A DNA stretch of 43,992 nucleotides from Vibrio hepatarius (GTDB taxonomy: Bacteria > Pseudomonadota > Gammaproteobacteria > Enterobacterales > Vibrionaceae): assembly GCF_018860525.1 (NCBI RefSeq), contig NZ_JAHKPM010000009.1:1-43992 (forward strand), given 5' to 3'. The notes under the pieces are model-generated. The model was given only the letters and a program-made list of their open reading frames with translations, had not been told where the DNA came from and ran no database searches. Shown piece by piece: positions 35,995 to 43,992 of the stretch. Position numbers and translations under genes: made by a program. How positions within the stretch are numbered: position 1 is the stretch's first letter; every line of letters begins with the position of its first letter.

Positions 35995-38900
35995 TTACTC
36001 TTCGTCTTCTAGCTCGATGTTGATACCTAGCGAGCGGATCTCTTTCAACAATACGTTGAACGATTCTGGCATGCCAGGTTCCATGCTATGGTTACCATCA
36101 ACGATGTTTTTATACATCTTGGTACGGCCGTTAACGTCATCAGACTTAACCGTTAGCATTTCTTGTAGGGTATAAGCTGCACCATATGCTTCCAGTGCCC
36201 ATACTTCCATCTCACCGAAGCGCTGGCCACCGAATTGAGCTTTACCACCAAGTGGTTGCTGAGTAACTAGGCTGTACGAACCCGTTGAACGAGCGTGCAT
36301 CTTGTCATCAACAAGGTGGTTCAACTTGAGCATGTACATGTAACCAACCGTTACAGGACGCTCAAATGCATCACCAGTGCGACCATCAAACAGAGCCAAC
36401 TGACCAGATTCTGGTAGTTCGCCAAGTTTTAGTAGATCTTTGATCGATTGCTCAGAAGCACCGTCAAAAACAGGTGTTGCGATTGGCAGGCCACCACGCA
36501 AGTTGTTCACCAAAGTGCGCACTTCATCATCAGTCAAAGATGCCACATCAACAATCTGACGGGTATCACCAAGATCGTAAACCTTCTGCAGGAAGTCACG
36601 GAATTTAGCTAGTTCCTGCTGCTCTTTGAGCATTTGGTTGATCTTATCACCAATACCTTTAGCCGCGAGACCTAAGTGGACTTCAAGGATCTGACCTATG
36701 TTCATACGAGAAGGTACACCTAACGGGTTAAGCACGATGTCAACCGGCTGACCTTTCTCATCATAAGGCATGTCTTCAACAGGGTTTATCTTAGAGATAA
36801 CACCTTTGTTACCATGACGACCCGCCATCTTGTCACCAGGCTGGATACGACGTTTAACCGCAAGGTAAACTTTAACGATCTTCAATACGCCTGGTGCTAA
36901 GTCATCGCCTTGAGTGATCTTACGACGCTTAGTTTCAAACTTCTTATCGAAGTCTGCTCTTAACTCATCGTACTGCTCAGCCAGTTGCTCAAGCTGAGTC
37001 TGTTGAGCATCATCTTCAAGCGTCAGCTCTAACCACTTTTTACGGTCGATAGCGTCAAGTTTGGCTTCAGTGTAACCACCGTCAACAAGAACAGCTTTAA
37101 CGCGGTTTAGAAGACCACCCTCAAGAATTTGGAACTCTTCAGTAAGGTCTTTCTTCGCTTCTTTGAGCTGCATCTGTTCAATTTCAAGTGCACGCTTGTC
37201 TTTTTCAACACCGTCACGAGTAAATACTTGAACATCGATGATAGTACCCGAAACTGAATTTGGTACACGTAGAGACGTATCTTTAACGTCCGACGCCTTT
37301 TCACCAAAAATTGCACGCAGTAGCTTTTCTTCAGGAGTTAACTGAGTTTCACCTTTAGGCGTTACTTTACCAACTAAGATGTCACCGCCTTTGACTTCTG
37401 CACCAATGTAAACGATACCTGACTCGTCTAATTTAGACAGAGCGGATTCACCTACGTTTGGAATATCAGCAGTGATCTCTTCAGAACCAAGCTTGGTATC
37501 ACGCGCCACACAAGATAACTCTTGGATGTGGATAGTCGTGAAACGGTCTTCTTGGACAACACGTTCAGAAACTAGGATAGAATCCTCAAAGTTGTAACCG
37601 TTCCAAGGCATAAATGCGATACGCATATTCTGACCAAGTGCAAGCTCACCAAGGTCAGTTGAAGGACCATCAGCTAAAACGTCGCCACGTGCAACAGGCT
37701 CACCAGGCATAACAGCTGGACGCTGGTTGATACACGTATTTTGGTTTGAACGAGTGTACTTAGTTAAGTTGTAGATATCGATGCCAGCTTCACCAGGAAT
37801 TAGCTCGTCTTCATTAACTTTAACTACAATACGAGAAGCATCAACAGATTGTATAACACCACCACGTTTGGCAACGGCTGTAACACCTGAATCTACCGCA
37901 ATATTACGTTCGATACCTGTACCGACTAAGGGCTTATCAGCTCTAAGTGTCGGAACAGCTTGACGTTGCATGTTAGCACCCATTAGCGCACGGTTCGCAT
38001 CATCGTGTTCTAGGAACGGGATAAGCGATGCTGCGATAGAAACAACTTGGTTAGTCGCAACATCCATATAATCTACATGGTCGCGCGGGTGTAAACCAGA
38101 TTCACCTTTCTGGCGAGCTGTGATTAGCTCTTCAGCAAACGTACCTTCTTCGCTCAGCACTGTGTTCGCTTGAGCGATGACGTATTGACCTTCCTGAATA
38201 GCAGATAGGTAATCAACCTCGTCAGTTACAACACCATCAACTACACGGCGGTATGGTGTCTCAAGGAAACCATACTCGTTACAACGCGCAAATGCAGATA
38301 GAGAGTTGATCAGGCCGATATTTGGACCTTCTGGCGTTTCGATAGGACACAAGCGACCATAGTGAGTCACGTGTACGTCTCGAACTTCAAAACCAGCTCG
38401 CTCACGAGTCAAACCACCTGGACCCAAAGCAGAAATACGACGCTTATGCGTCACTTCTGATAGTGGGTTGTTTTGATCCATAAACTGTGAAAGCTGAGAA
38501 GAACCAAAAAACTCTTTAACTGCAGCCGATATTGGCTTGGCGTTAATGAGGTCCTGAGGCATGATGGCATCAAGATCACCTAAACTTAGGCGTTCTTTAA
38601 CCGCACGTTCAACACGTACTAGACCAACACGGAACTGGTTCTCAGCCATTTCGCCAACACTACGGATACGACGGTTACCCAAATGGTCAATGTCGTCAAC
38701 TTCCCCGATGCCGTTACGAATAGCGATAAGCTTCTTCATCACTTCGATGATATCTAGCTCATCCAGCGTACCTTGCTCTTGCGCATCGTCACGCTCAATA
38801 GAGCTATTGAACTTCATACGACCTACAGTAGACAGATCGTAACGCTCTTCTGAGAAGAATAAGCTATCAAATAGTGACTCAGCAGCTTCTTTCGTTGGTG

Positions 38901-40023
38901 GCTCACCAGGGCGCATCATGCGGTAGATCTCTACCAAAGCAGAAATACGATCAACAGTACTGTCAACGCGTAATGTATCTGACATGAATGGGCCATGATC
39001 TAGATCGTTGGTAAAGAGTACTTCTAATGCTTTATGACCAGCCTGAGATAGATTAGCTAGCGCTTCAAGATTAATCTCTTGGTTAGCGGCAACAATAATT
39101 TCACCAGTTGCTTCATTGATATAATCTTTAGATGCAACTCTACCTACAATGTACTCGACCGGTACTTCAATATGTTCTACGCCATCTTTTTCAAGCTGAC
39201 GGATATGACGTGCAGTAACACGACGACCCGTTTCAACGTAGACCTTGCCCTTAGCTTCAATATCGAATGATGCCGTTTCACCACGTAGGCGATCGGGAAC
39301 CAGCTCCATTAGTAGAGTCTGATCTTTCACCTCGAAGTTCACCTTCTCAAAGAAGATGTCTAGGATCTCTTCTGTGGTTTTACCCAACGCACGAAGGATA
39401 ATAGAAGCAGGCAGTTTACGGCGACGGTCAATACGTACGTATAGGTTATCCTTAGGATCAAACTCGAAATCAAGCCATGAACCACGGTAAGGAATAATAC
39501 GTGCGTTATATAGAACTTTACCTGAAGAGTGAGTCTTACCCTTATCGCTGTCGAAGAATACACCTGGACTTCTATGTAGCTGGGATACGATAACCCTCTC
39601 GGTACCGTTAATAACGAAGGTACCATTGTCTGTCATAAGCGGTATTTCGCCCATGTAGACTTCTTGTTCTTTAATGTCTTTTACAGTACCTGCTGGCGCG
39701 TCTTTATCAAAGATGACTAAGCGTAATTTTACGCGTAGTGGTTTTGAATAAGTTACGCCACGAATTTGACATTCTTTAACATCAAAAACTGGCTCACCAA
39801 GACGGTAGCTAACGTATTGCAGCTCGGAATTGCCGTTGTAGCTCTGAATTGGAAACACAGAACGGAAAGCAGCTTCAAGACCGTATTGACCCTCTGGATC
39901 CTGTTCGATAAATTTTTCGAACGAATCGAGCTGGATCGATAGCAGGTATGGAATGTCCAACACTTGTGGACGAGTACCAAAGTCCTTACGGATGCGCTTT
40001 TTCTCGGTATAAGAGTAAACCAT
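35995..40023 (-). CDS. rpoB: RNA polymerase subunit beta
   Basis: 1342-residue beta subunit, the same length as in E. coli. The rifampicin-resistance region [28 protein letters not shown] (about 506-530) carries wild-type residues: Gln at Q-F/M, Asp in MDQNN, His in THKRR and Ser in [10 protein letters not shown]. The conserved [18 protein letters not shown] (about 1070-1088) and the C-terminal [17 protein letters not shown] are intact. Transcription comes from the rplJ promoter, reduced by the rplL-rpoB attenuator hairpin upstream. Confidence 0.99.
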   Translation of the reverse strand: MVYSYTEKKRIRKDFGTRPQVLDIPYLLSIQLDSFEKFIEQDPEGQYGLEAAFRSVFPIQSYNGNSELQYVSYRLGEPVFDVKECQIRGVTYSKPLRVKLRLVIFDKDAPAGTVKDIKEQEVYMGEIPLMTDNGTFVINGTERVIVSQLHRSPGVFFDSDKGKTHSSGKVLYNARIIPYRGSWLDFEFDPKDNLYVRIDRRRKLPASIILRALGKTTEEILDIFFEKVNFEVKDQTLLMELVPDRLRGETASFDIEAKGKVYVETGRRVTARHIRQLEKDGVEHIEVPVEYIVGRVASKDYINEATGEIIVAANQEINLEALANLSQAGHKALEVLFTNDLDHGPFMSDTLRVDSTVDRISALVEIYRMMRPGEPPTKEAAESLFDSLFFSEERYDLSTVGRMKFNSSIERDDAQEQGTLDELDIIEVMKKLIAIRNGIGEVDDIDHLGNRRIRSVGEMAENQFRVGLVRVERAVKERLSLGDLDAIMPQDLINAKPISAAVKEFFGSSQLSQFMDQNNPLSEVTHKRRISALGPGGLTRERAGFEVRDVHVTHYGRLCPIETPEGPNIGLINSLSAFARCNEYGFLETPYRRVVDGVVTDEVDYLSAIQEGQYVIAQANTVLSEEGTFAEELITARQKGESGLHPRDHVDYMDVATNQVVSIAASLIPFLEHDDANRALMGANMQRQAVPTLRADKPLVGTGIERNIAVDSGVTAVAKRGGVIQSVDASRIVVKVNEDELIPGEAGIDIYNLTKYTRSNQNTCINQRPAVMPGEPVARGDVLADGPSTDLGELALGQNMRIAFMPWNGYNFEDSILVSERVVQEDRFTTIHIQELSCVARDTKLGSEEITADIPNVGESALSKLDESGIVYIGAEVKGGDILVGKVTPKGETQLTPEEKLLRAIFGEKASDVKDTSLRVPNSVSGTIIDVQVFTRDGVEKDKRALEIEQMQLKEAKKDLTEEFQILEGGLLNRVKAVLVDGGYTEAKLDAIDRKKWLELTLEDDAQQTQLEQLAEQYDELRADFDKKFETKRRKITQGDDLAPGVLKIVKVYLAVKRRIQPGDKMAGRHGNKGVISKINPVEDMPYDEKGQPVDIVLNPLGVPSRMNIGQILEVHLGLAAKGIGDKINQMLKEQQELAKFRDFLQKVYDLGDTRQIVDVASLTDDEVRTLVNNLRGGLPIATPVFDGASEQSIKDLLKLGELPESGQLALFDGRTGDAFERPVTVGYMYMLKLNHLVDDKMHARSTGSYSLVTQQPLGGKAQFGGQRFGEMEVWALEAYGAAYTLQEMLTVKSDDVNGRTKMYKNIVDGNHSMEPGMPESFNVLLKEIRSLGINIELEDEE

Positions 40024-40196
40024 GGGGTTCCTCAGCTCGCTGATAAGTGACCCAAACTGTCTAGAATTATTCTTAGACAGTGACTAACAACTGTTTGACT
40101 GTAGTGACATTTCATAAAGCTGTAATGAAATGTTTTTTGCTAGGAACTTGGGTGCTCAAACAGCGGAAAAATCACCCAACCCCTACAGCGCAAAAA

Positions 40197-40222
40197 GGCT
40201 GGTGGTTATAAAACCACCAGCC
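40197..40222 (-). terminator. rplL-rpoB attenuator
   Basis: GGCTGGTGGTT/AACCACCAGCC, a perfect 11-bp stem with a 4-nt loop, followed by TTTTT on the minus strand, 33 nt after the rplL stop. In E. coli a partial terminator in the same spacer sets the lower output of rpoBC relative to the ribosomal proteins. The same role is likely here. Confidence 0.9.
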
Positions 40223-40254
40223 ATTAGCCGTTAGGCTAAGAAACTATGCAATAA

Positions 40255-40623
40255 TTACTTAACAGTAACACTTGCACCAGCTTCTTCTAGCTGAGCTTTA
40301 AGAGCTTCAGCTTCATCTTTCTCTACCGCTTCTTTAAGAGCTGTAGGAGCGCCGTCTACTAGAGCCTTAGCTTCTTTAAGACCTAGGCCAGTCGCGCCAC
40401 GTACCGCTTTGATTACAGCAACTTTGTTGCCGCCAGCAGATTCTAGGATTACGTCAAACTCAGTTTGCTCAGCAGCAGCTTCGCCACCAGCAGCACCGCC
40501 AGCTACAACAGCAGCAGCAGCAGAAACGCCGAATTTTTCTTCCATCGCTTCGATTAGTTCAACAACTTGCATTACAGACATTTCTGCAACTGCATCTAGG
40601 ATTTGCTCGTTAGTAATAGACAT
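40255..40623 (-). CDS. rplL: 50S ribosomal protein L7/L12
   Basis: 122-residue stalk protein. The N-terminal dimerisation helices ([21 protein letters not shown]) are followed by an Ala/Gly-rich hinge ([17 protein letters not shown], about 35-51). The C-terminal domain (about 55-122, [35 protein letters not shown]) recruits translational GTPases such as EF-G and EF-Tu. Multiple dimers bind L10. It lies 57 nt after rplJ, and the two are co-translated in a stalk-forming ratio by independent initiation. Confidence 0.99.
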   Translation of the reverse strand: MSITNEQILDAVAEMSVMQVVELIEAMEEKFGVSAAAAVVAGGAAGGEAAAEQTEFDVILESAGGNKVAVIKAVRGATGLGLKEAKALVDGAPTALKEAVEKDEAEALKAQLEEAGASVTVK

Positions 40624-40680
40624 AACAATTCTCTTTTAAATCAACAATAAGTTTATTAAGCAACCAGAAAAAAGCAAGGC

Positions 40681-41175
40681 TTATGCCGCAGCTTCTTCTT
40701 TTTGATCACGTAGTGCTGCGATAGTACGAACCAGCTTGCCAGCAGAAGCTTCTTTCATGCACATCATTAGGCGTGCAATTGCTTCGTCGTAAGTTGGTAG
40801 TGTCGCTAGTACTTCAGCGTCAGCTAGCGCACCTTCAAATGCAGCAGCTTTGATCTCGAAGTTTGAATTCTCTTTAGCGAAGTCTTTAAAAAGACGCGCT
40901 GCAGCACCTGGGTGCTCATTAGAGAACGCGATTAGAGTAGGACCAGTGAAAGTGTCTGTTAGACACTCGTAGTCTGTACCTTCAACCGCACGACGTATTA
41001 GCGTGTTGCGAACAACTCGTACATAAACACCCGCTTCACGAGCTTGTTTACGTAGAGAAGTCATCGCGCCCACTTCAACGCCACGAGAATCAGCTACAAC
41101 TGCAGAAAGTGCACCACTGGCAGCTTCGTTGACTTCAGCAACAATTGCTTTTTTGTCTTGAAGGTTTAAAGCCAT
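40681..41175 (-). CDS. rplJ: 50S ribosomal protein L10
   Basis: 164 residues from the ATG at 41175 ([15 protein letters not shown]). The open frame runs 15 codons further upstream into the leader, without homology. L10 anchors L7/L12 dimers to 23S rRNA to form the stalk. [13 protein letters not shown] (about 56-68) is in the rRNA-binding domain, and the C-terminal helix (about 130-160) binds the dimers. In E. coli the L10-L7/L12 complex represses its own mRNA at the leader. The long leader here is consistent with that. Confidence 0.98.
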   Translation of the reverse strand: MALNLQDKKAIVAEVNEAASGALSAVVADSRGVEVGAMTSLRKQAREAGVYVRVVRNTLIRRAVEGTDYECLTDTFTGPTLIAFSNEHPGAAARLFKDFAKENSNFEIKAAAFEGALADAEVLATLPTYDEAIARLMMCMKEASAGKLVRTIAALRDQKEEAAA

Positions 41176-41431
41176 CTTGGATTTACTCCTGGTTGTCGTT
41201 ACACCACTCACTATTATCACAACAGTGAGAGTTATTGAGGTGCTTCCCAGAAGAAAGGTAACTATTTACATAGAGCTTTCTGTCAGTTCGGGCACCATCT
41301 ACGTAGGAAAATTAAGTTTTATTGAAAAAACACCTACGGTCTTGGACGGAGACTGGGTCATAATTCACAGTAAATTCAGAAAGAATTTAATGAACCAAAG
41401 TTCAGCCCCAACCACAAATATTAAGCGCAAA
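41176..41431 (-). promoter_or_regulatory. rplJ mRNA leader
   Basis: About 250 nt of untranslated leader. It can form an extended CGTAGG/CCTACG stem, with AAAACAC- and U-rich sections, and several smaller hairpins. In E. coli an equally placed leader binds the L10-L7/L12 complex to repress translation. No open frame with family support exists here. Confidence 0.5.
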
Positions 41432-41459
41432 ATTATACATAAATTTCACGCCTAAGCAA
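41432..41459 (-). promoter_or_regulatory. rplJLrpoBC promoter
   Basis: TTGCTT (41454-41459), 16 bp, perfect TATAAT (41432-41437), with the -35 only 6 nt from the rplA stop. It corresponds to the P-L10 promoter position of E. coli. Confidence 0.75.
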
Positions 41460-41464
41460 ATATA

Positions 41465-42169
41465 TTATGCTTGCTGAGTGTTCAGGCTAGCCTGATCAAC
41501 AGAAACACCAGCACCCATAGTAGTAGAGATGCTTATTTTCTGCAGGAATGTACCCTTAGCAGAAGATGGCTTAGCTTTCTTCAAAGCAACTAGAAGTGCT
41601 TCTAAGTTTTCTTTGATTTGCTCACCAGAGAAGTTAGCTTTACCAATAGTGGTATGGATAATACCGTTCTTGTCATTACGGTAACGTACCTGGCCTGCTT
41701 TAGCATTCTTAACTGCTTCAGCAACATTTGGAGTTACAGTACCAACTTTAGGGTTTGGCATTAGACCGCGAGGACCAAGAATAGTACCTAGCTGACCTAC
41801 AACGCGCATTGCATCTGGAGAAGCAACAACTACGTCAAAGTTCATTTCGCCTTTCTTGACTTGCTCAGCAAGGTCTTCCATACCGACGATATCTGCGCCC
41901 GCTTCTTTAGCAGCTTCAGCATTTGCACCCTGAGTGAATACTGCAACGCGAATATCACGACCAGTACCGTGAGGTAGTACAGTTGCACCACGAACGTTCT
42001 GATCAGATTTACGAGCATCGATGCCAAGGTTAACAGCAACGTCTATAGATTCAACAAACTTAGCAGTAGCTAGTTCTTGAAGAAGAGCAACTGCTTCATT
42101 GATTTCGTATTCTTTAGTTACGTCAACTTTTTCGCGGATTACGCGCATGCGCTTAGTTAGTTTTGCCAT
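41465..42169 (-). CDS. rplA: 50S ribosomal protein L1
   Basis: 234-residue protein forming the mobile L1 stalk that contacts E-site tRNA. It starts [16 protein letters not shown]. The signature [19 protein letters not shown] (about 126-144) and the [20 protein letters not shown]-binding segment (about 160-176) are standard. In E. coli, L1 represses the rplK-rplA mRNA. It begins 4 nt after the rplK stop, so the two are coupled. Confidence 0.98.
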   Translation of the reverse strand: MAKLTKRMRVIREKVDVTKEYEINEAVALLQELATAKFVESIDVAVNLGIDARKSDQNVRGATVLPHGTGRDIRVAVFTQGANAEAAKEAGADIVGMEDLAEQVKKGEMNFDVVVASPDAMRVVGQLGTILGPRGLMPNPKVGTVTPNVAEAVKNAKAGQVRYRNDKNGIIHTTIGKANFSGEQIKENLEALLVALKKAKPSSAKGTFLQKISISTTMGAGVSVDQASLNTQQA

Positions 42170-42173
42170 GATC

Positions 42174-42602
42174 TTAACCCTCTACCACTAGGCCCATTGA
42201 GCGAGCAGTACCAGCGATTGAACGCTTCATTGCTTCGATGTCAGCACCAGTCATATCAGAAGCTTTCGTTTCTGCGATTTCTTGGATTTGAGCGTCAGTT
42301 ACCGTACCCACTTTTTCAGTGTTTGGACGGCCAGAACCAGACTTAACGCCAGCCGCTTTCTTTAGAAGAACTGCTGCAGGTGGAGTCTTAGTTACAAAAG
42401 TGAAAGAACGGTCACTGTATACAGTGATAACAACTGGTGTTGGTAGACCTTTCTCCATAGATTCTGTTTTTGCGTTAAACGCTTTACAGAATTCCATGAT
42501 GTTAACACCGTGTTGACCTAGAGCAGGACCAACTGGTGGACTTGGGTTTGCCATACCAGCAGCAACTTGTAGCTTGATATAAGCTTCAACTTTCTTAGCC
42601 AT
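42174..42602 (-). CDS. rplK: 50S ribosomal protein L11
   Basis: 142-residue protein at the GTPase-associated centre. It is needed for RelA activation, and thiostrepton binds beside it. The proline-rich N-terminal region [20 protein letters not shown] (about 15-34) and the rRNA-binding C-terminal domain (about 75-142, [18 protein letters not shown]) match the family. It has its own promoter in the nusG-rplK spacer (next entry). Confidence 0.98.
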   Translation of the reverse strand: MAKKVEAYIKLQVAAGMANPSPPVGPALGQHGVNIMEFCKAFNAKTESMEKGLPTPVVITVYSDRSFTFVTKTPPAAVLLKKAAGVKSGSGRPNTEKVGTVTDAQIQEIAETKASDMTGADIEAMKRSIAGTARSMGLVVEG

Positions 42603-42688
42603 GATTTTTCCTAATTTTGGGTACTAACGCTAATCGACCGACCAGCTCCCCGTTTATATGAATAGCTTTCCACTTTCATCGAAGTAAA

Positions 42689-42727
42689 AAGGCGCGAAAT
42701 TATAATCATAATTCGCGCCTTATACAA
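42689..42727 (-). promoter_or_regulatory. rplKA promoter inside a terminator hairpin
   Basis: AAGGCGCGAA/TTCGCGCCTT is a 10-bp stem that extends with TTAT/ATAA around a short loop. On the minus strand it is followed by TTT, a terminator for secE-nusG. The promoter TTGTAT (42722-42727), 17 bp, TATAAT (42699-42704) has its perfect -10 in the loop and its -35 just before the stem. The start, near 42692, would fall in the 3' arm, so transcripts begun here escape the terminator. Confidence 0.7.
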
Positions 42728-42767
42728 GCCTTAAAAGGTGTTTTTTTGTACTATTGCGGCTCGATAT

Positions 42768-43316
42768 TTAGTCCTGTTTTTCAACCTGACCAAATTCAAG
42801 TTCAACAGGTGTAGCTCGACCAAAGATCGATACCGACACCTTCATGCGGCTTTTCTCATAATCCACTTCTTCAACAGTACCGTTAAAGTCAGCAAATGGA
42901 CCATCTGTAACACGCACAACCTCACCCGCTTCGTACATAGTACGTGGGCGAGGTGACTCACTTGCTTTCTCAAGACGATTAAGGATAGCGTCAGCTTCCT
43001 TATCTGTGATCGGTGCAGGACGGTCAGAAGTACCACCAATGAAACCCATGACACGAGGTACGCTGCGTACTAGGTGCCAGGATTCATCGTCCATAATCAT
43101 CTGAACAAGAACGTAACCTGGGAAAAACTTACGCTCAGATTTACGACGTTGACCCGCTCGCATTTCTACTACTTCTTCAGTAGGAACAAGAACTTCACCA
43201 AACAGCTCTTCCATGCTATGCATTTTAATATGCTCGCGCAGAGACTGAGCGACACGACCTTCGAACCCAGAGAAGGCCTGAACCACATACCAGCGTTTTT
43301 TAGGAGCTTCACTCAT
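42768..43316 (-). CDS. nusG: Transcription termination/antitermination factor NusG
   Basis: 182-residue factor. The NGN domain (about 8-115; [20 protein letters not shown]) binds the RNA polymerase clamp. The KOW domain (about 128-180; [36 protein letters not shown]) contacts Rho or ribosomal protein S10. Length equals E. coli NusG (181) within one residue. It lies 13 nt after secE and is followed by the terminator-promoter element before rplK. Confidence 0.98.
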   Translation of the reverse strand: MSEAPKKRWYVVQAFSGFEGRVAQSLREHIKMHSMEELFGEVLVPTEEVVEMRAGQRRKSERKFFPGYVLVQMIMDDESWHLVRSVPRVMGFIGGTSDRPAPITDKEADAILNRLEKASESPRPRTMYEAGEVVRVTDGPFADFNGTVEEVDYEKSRMKVSVSIFGRATPVELEFGQVEKQD

Positions 43317-43329
43317 GAATTAAAACCCT

Positions 43330-43710
43330 CTATACCCCAGTCACAAAGTTGACAAGACGAACCATAATTCCGTCAATGCCCCAAAGCACTAGAGCCATTA
43401 CAATACTTACAGCTAAAACGATCAAGGTAGTTTGTACAGTCTCTTGCCTTGTAGGCCAAACCACTTTACGAACTTCCATACGAGATTCTTTAGCGAAATC
43501 AATCGCAGCCTTACCCTTTACTGTCGTAGCTGCCACACCTAGTGCTGATGCAATTAATACAACAACACCAGCGACGCGAATCACTACAGACATTTCACCA
43601 TACAGGTAATTACCCACAACAGCGGCAGCTAGCAGAGCAAAAGTGATAACCCACTTAAAGATATCTGCGCCATTTGAGCTATCAGGAGTTTCAGCATTAT
43701 TTGCTTTCAT
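43330..43710 (-). CDS. secE: Preprotein translocase subunit SecE
   Basis: 126-residue subunit of SecYEG. Like E. coli SecE it has three transmembrane helices (about 18-35, 43-62 and 95-118). Between them lies the conserved amphipathic cytoplasmic segment FAKESRMEVRKVVWPTRQETVQTT (about 73-96), which clamps SecY. Upstream are a promoter and a bidirectional terminator, so secE-nusG is an independent transcription unit. Confidence 0.96.
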   Translation of the reverse strand: MKANNAETPDSSNGADIFKWVITFALLAAAVVGNYLYGEMSVVIRVAGVVVLIASALGVAATTVKGKAAIDFAKESRMEVRKVVWPTRQETVQTTLIVLAVSIVMALVLWGIDGIMVRLVNFVTGV

Positions 43711-43880
43711 AAAACCAACCTGTCAAAAGTCTTAATATAGACGACAACAACCCCGCTGCTGCAGGGCAAATCCATGAAACGACAACCTATTAGATTGGCG
43801 TGCTCTTCTTATTACTCAATAACTTACTATTCAAAATAAGCTCTTATTTGACATCTGCTTATTTGAAGAAATTAGCAAAT

Positions 43881-43910
43881 ATTATATTGAGTGCAGAAAA
43901 AGGGCATCAA
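43881..43910 (-). promoter_or_regulatory. secE-nusG promoter candidate
   Basis: TTGATG (43905-43910), 18 bp, perfect TATAAT (43881-43886), about 170 nt upstream of secE. The -35 is part of the terminator hairpin described next. The 170-nt leader shows no gene. Confidence 0.55.
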
Positions 43911-43924
43911 ATGATGCCCTTTTT
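43897..43924. terminator. Bidirectional terminator at the right end
   Basis: AAAAAGGGCATCA/TGATGCCCTTTTT, perfectly symmetric with A5/T5 flanks and a 2-nt loop. On the minus strand it would end the transcript of the gene beyond the right edge. The last 68 bases of the window show no recognisable gene. Confidence 0.85.
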
Positions 43925-43992
43925 GCTACTGGTTCGTCAAATCTTATTCAAAGATTTTCAGAAACCTTCGGCAATTCCTATGAATTAGTCGA

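Noticed and set aside
36000..40000. Rifampicin-resistance changes in rpoB
   Set aside because: The residues of the resistance region read as wild type.

Overview
The window is a chromosomal block from a gammaproteobacterium that looks like a Vibrionaceae member (Vibrio or a close relative, main chromosome). The inference rests on gene order and protein sequence: tuf-fusA-rpsG-rpsL, tusBCD, a YheO-like regulator, fkpA, a WD40 lipoprotein, slyX, hflCK-hflX-hfq-miaA-mutL-amiB-tsaE, queG, a tRNA-fMet/tRNA-Gly array, orn, rsgA, psd, gpmM, envC, hemE, nudC, rsd, and then rpoC-rpoB-rplL-rplJ-rplA-rplK-nusG-secE. No species call is possible from the sequence alone. Almost everything is conserved core genome. 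I see no prophage, integron, IS element or CRISPR.

Layout. (1) 1-3.5 kb, minus strand: the str ribosomal operon (rpsL, rpsG, fusA and the first codons of tuf). (2) 3.5-5.3 kb, minus: yheO-like, tusD, tusC, tusB for tRNA 2-thiolation, chained by stop/start overlaps. (3) 5.4-7.9 kb: fkpA (here a predicted lipoprotein), a divergent seven-bladed WD40 lipoprotein with slyX, then yjeT. (4) 7.9-17.0 kb, minus: a long collinear run tsaE-amiB-mutL-miaA-hfq-hflX-hflK-hflC-yjeT. (5) 17.2-20.6 kb: queG, a 0.6-kb gene-free AT-rich stretch with consensus DnaA boxes, and an array of five identical initiator tRNA genes and three identical tRNA-Gly genes mixed with decayed tRNA copies. (6) 20.6-26.8 kb: orn, rsgA, psd, a small transporter relic, gpmM, envC. 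(7) 26.8-31.6 kb: a DHH phosphoesterase, a TetR regulator, hemE, a probable unannotated small RNA, nudC, rsd. (8) 31.7-43.9 kb, minus: the RNA polymerase and ribosomal stalk block with secE-nusG.

How the genes connect: several tRNA systems sit together (tsaE for t6A37, miaA for i6A37, queG for queuosine, tusBCD for s2U34, plus the tRNA array). Translation and ribosome factors (fusA, rpsL, rpsG, rsgA, hflX, rplKAJL) and transcription (rpoBC, nusG, rsd) dominate the two ends. amiB and envC are the septal amidase and its activator.

Most worth a second look: the queG-tRNA interval carries three consensus DnaA boxes (two as a perfect facing pair) and one near-match, at the chromosomal position where E. 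coli has datA, the DnaA-titrating locus. An orphan plus-strand terminator and hairpin between hemE and nudC suggests a small RNA. Several intergenic regions put promoters or ribosome-binding sites inside terminator hairpins. The tRNA array contains multiple decayed tRNA copies. A 43-codon relic of an SLC13-type transporter lies between psd and gpmM.
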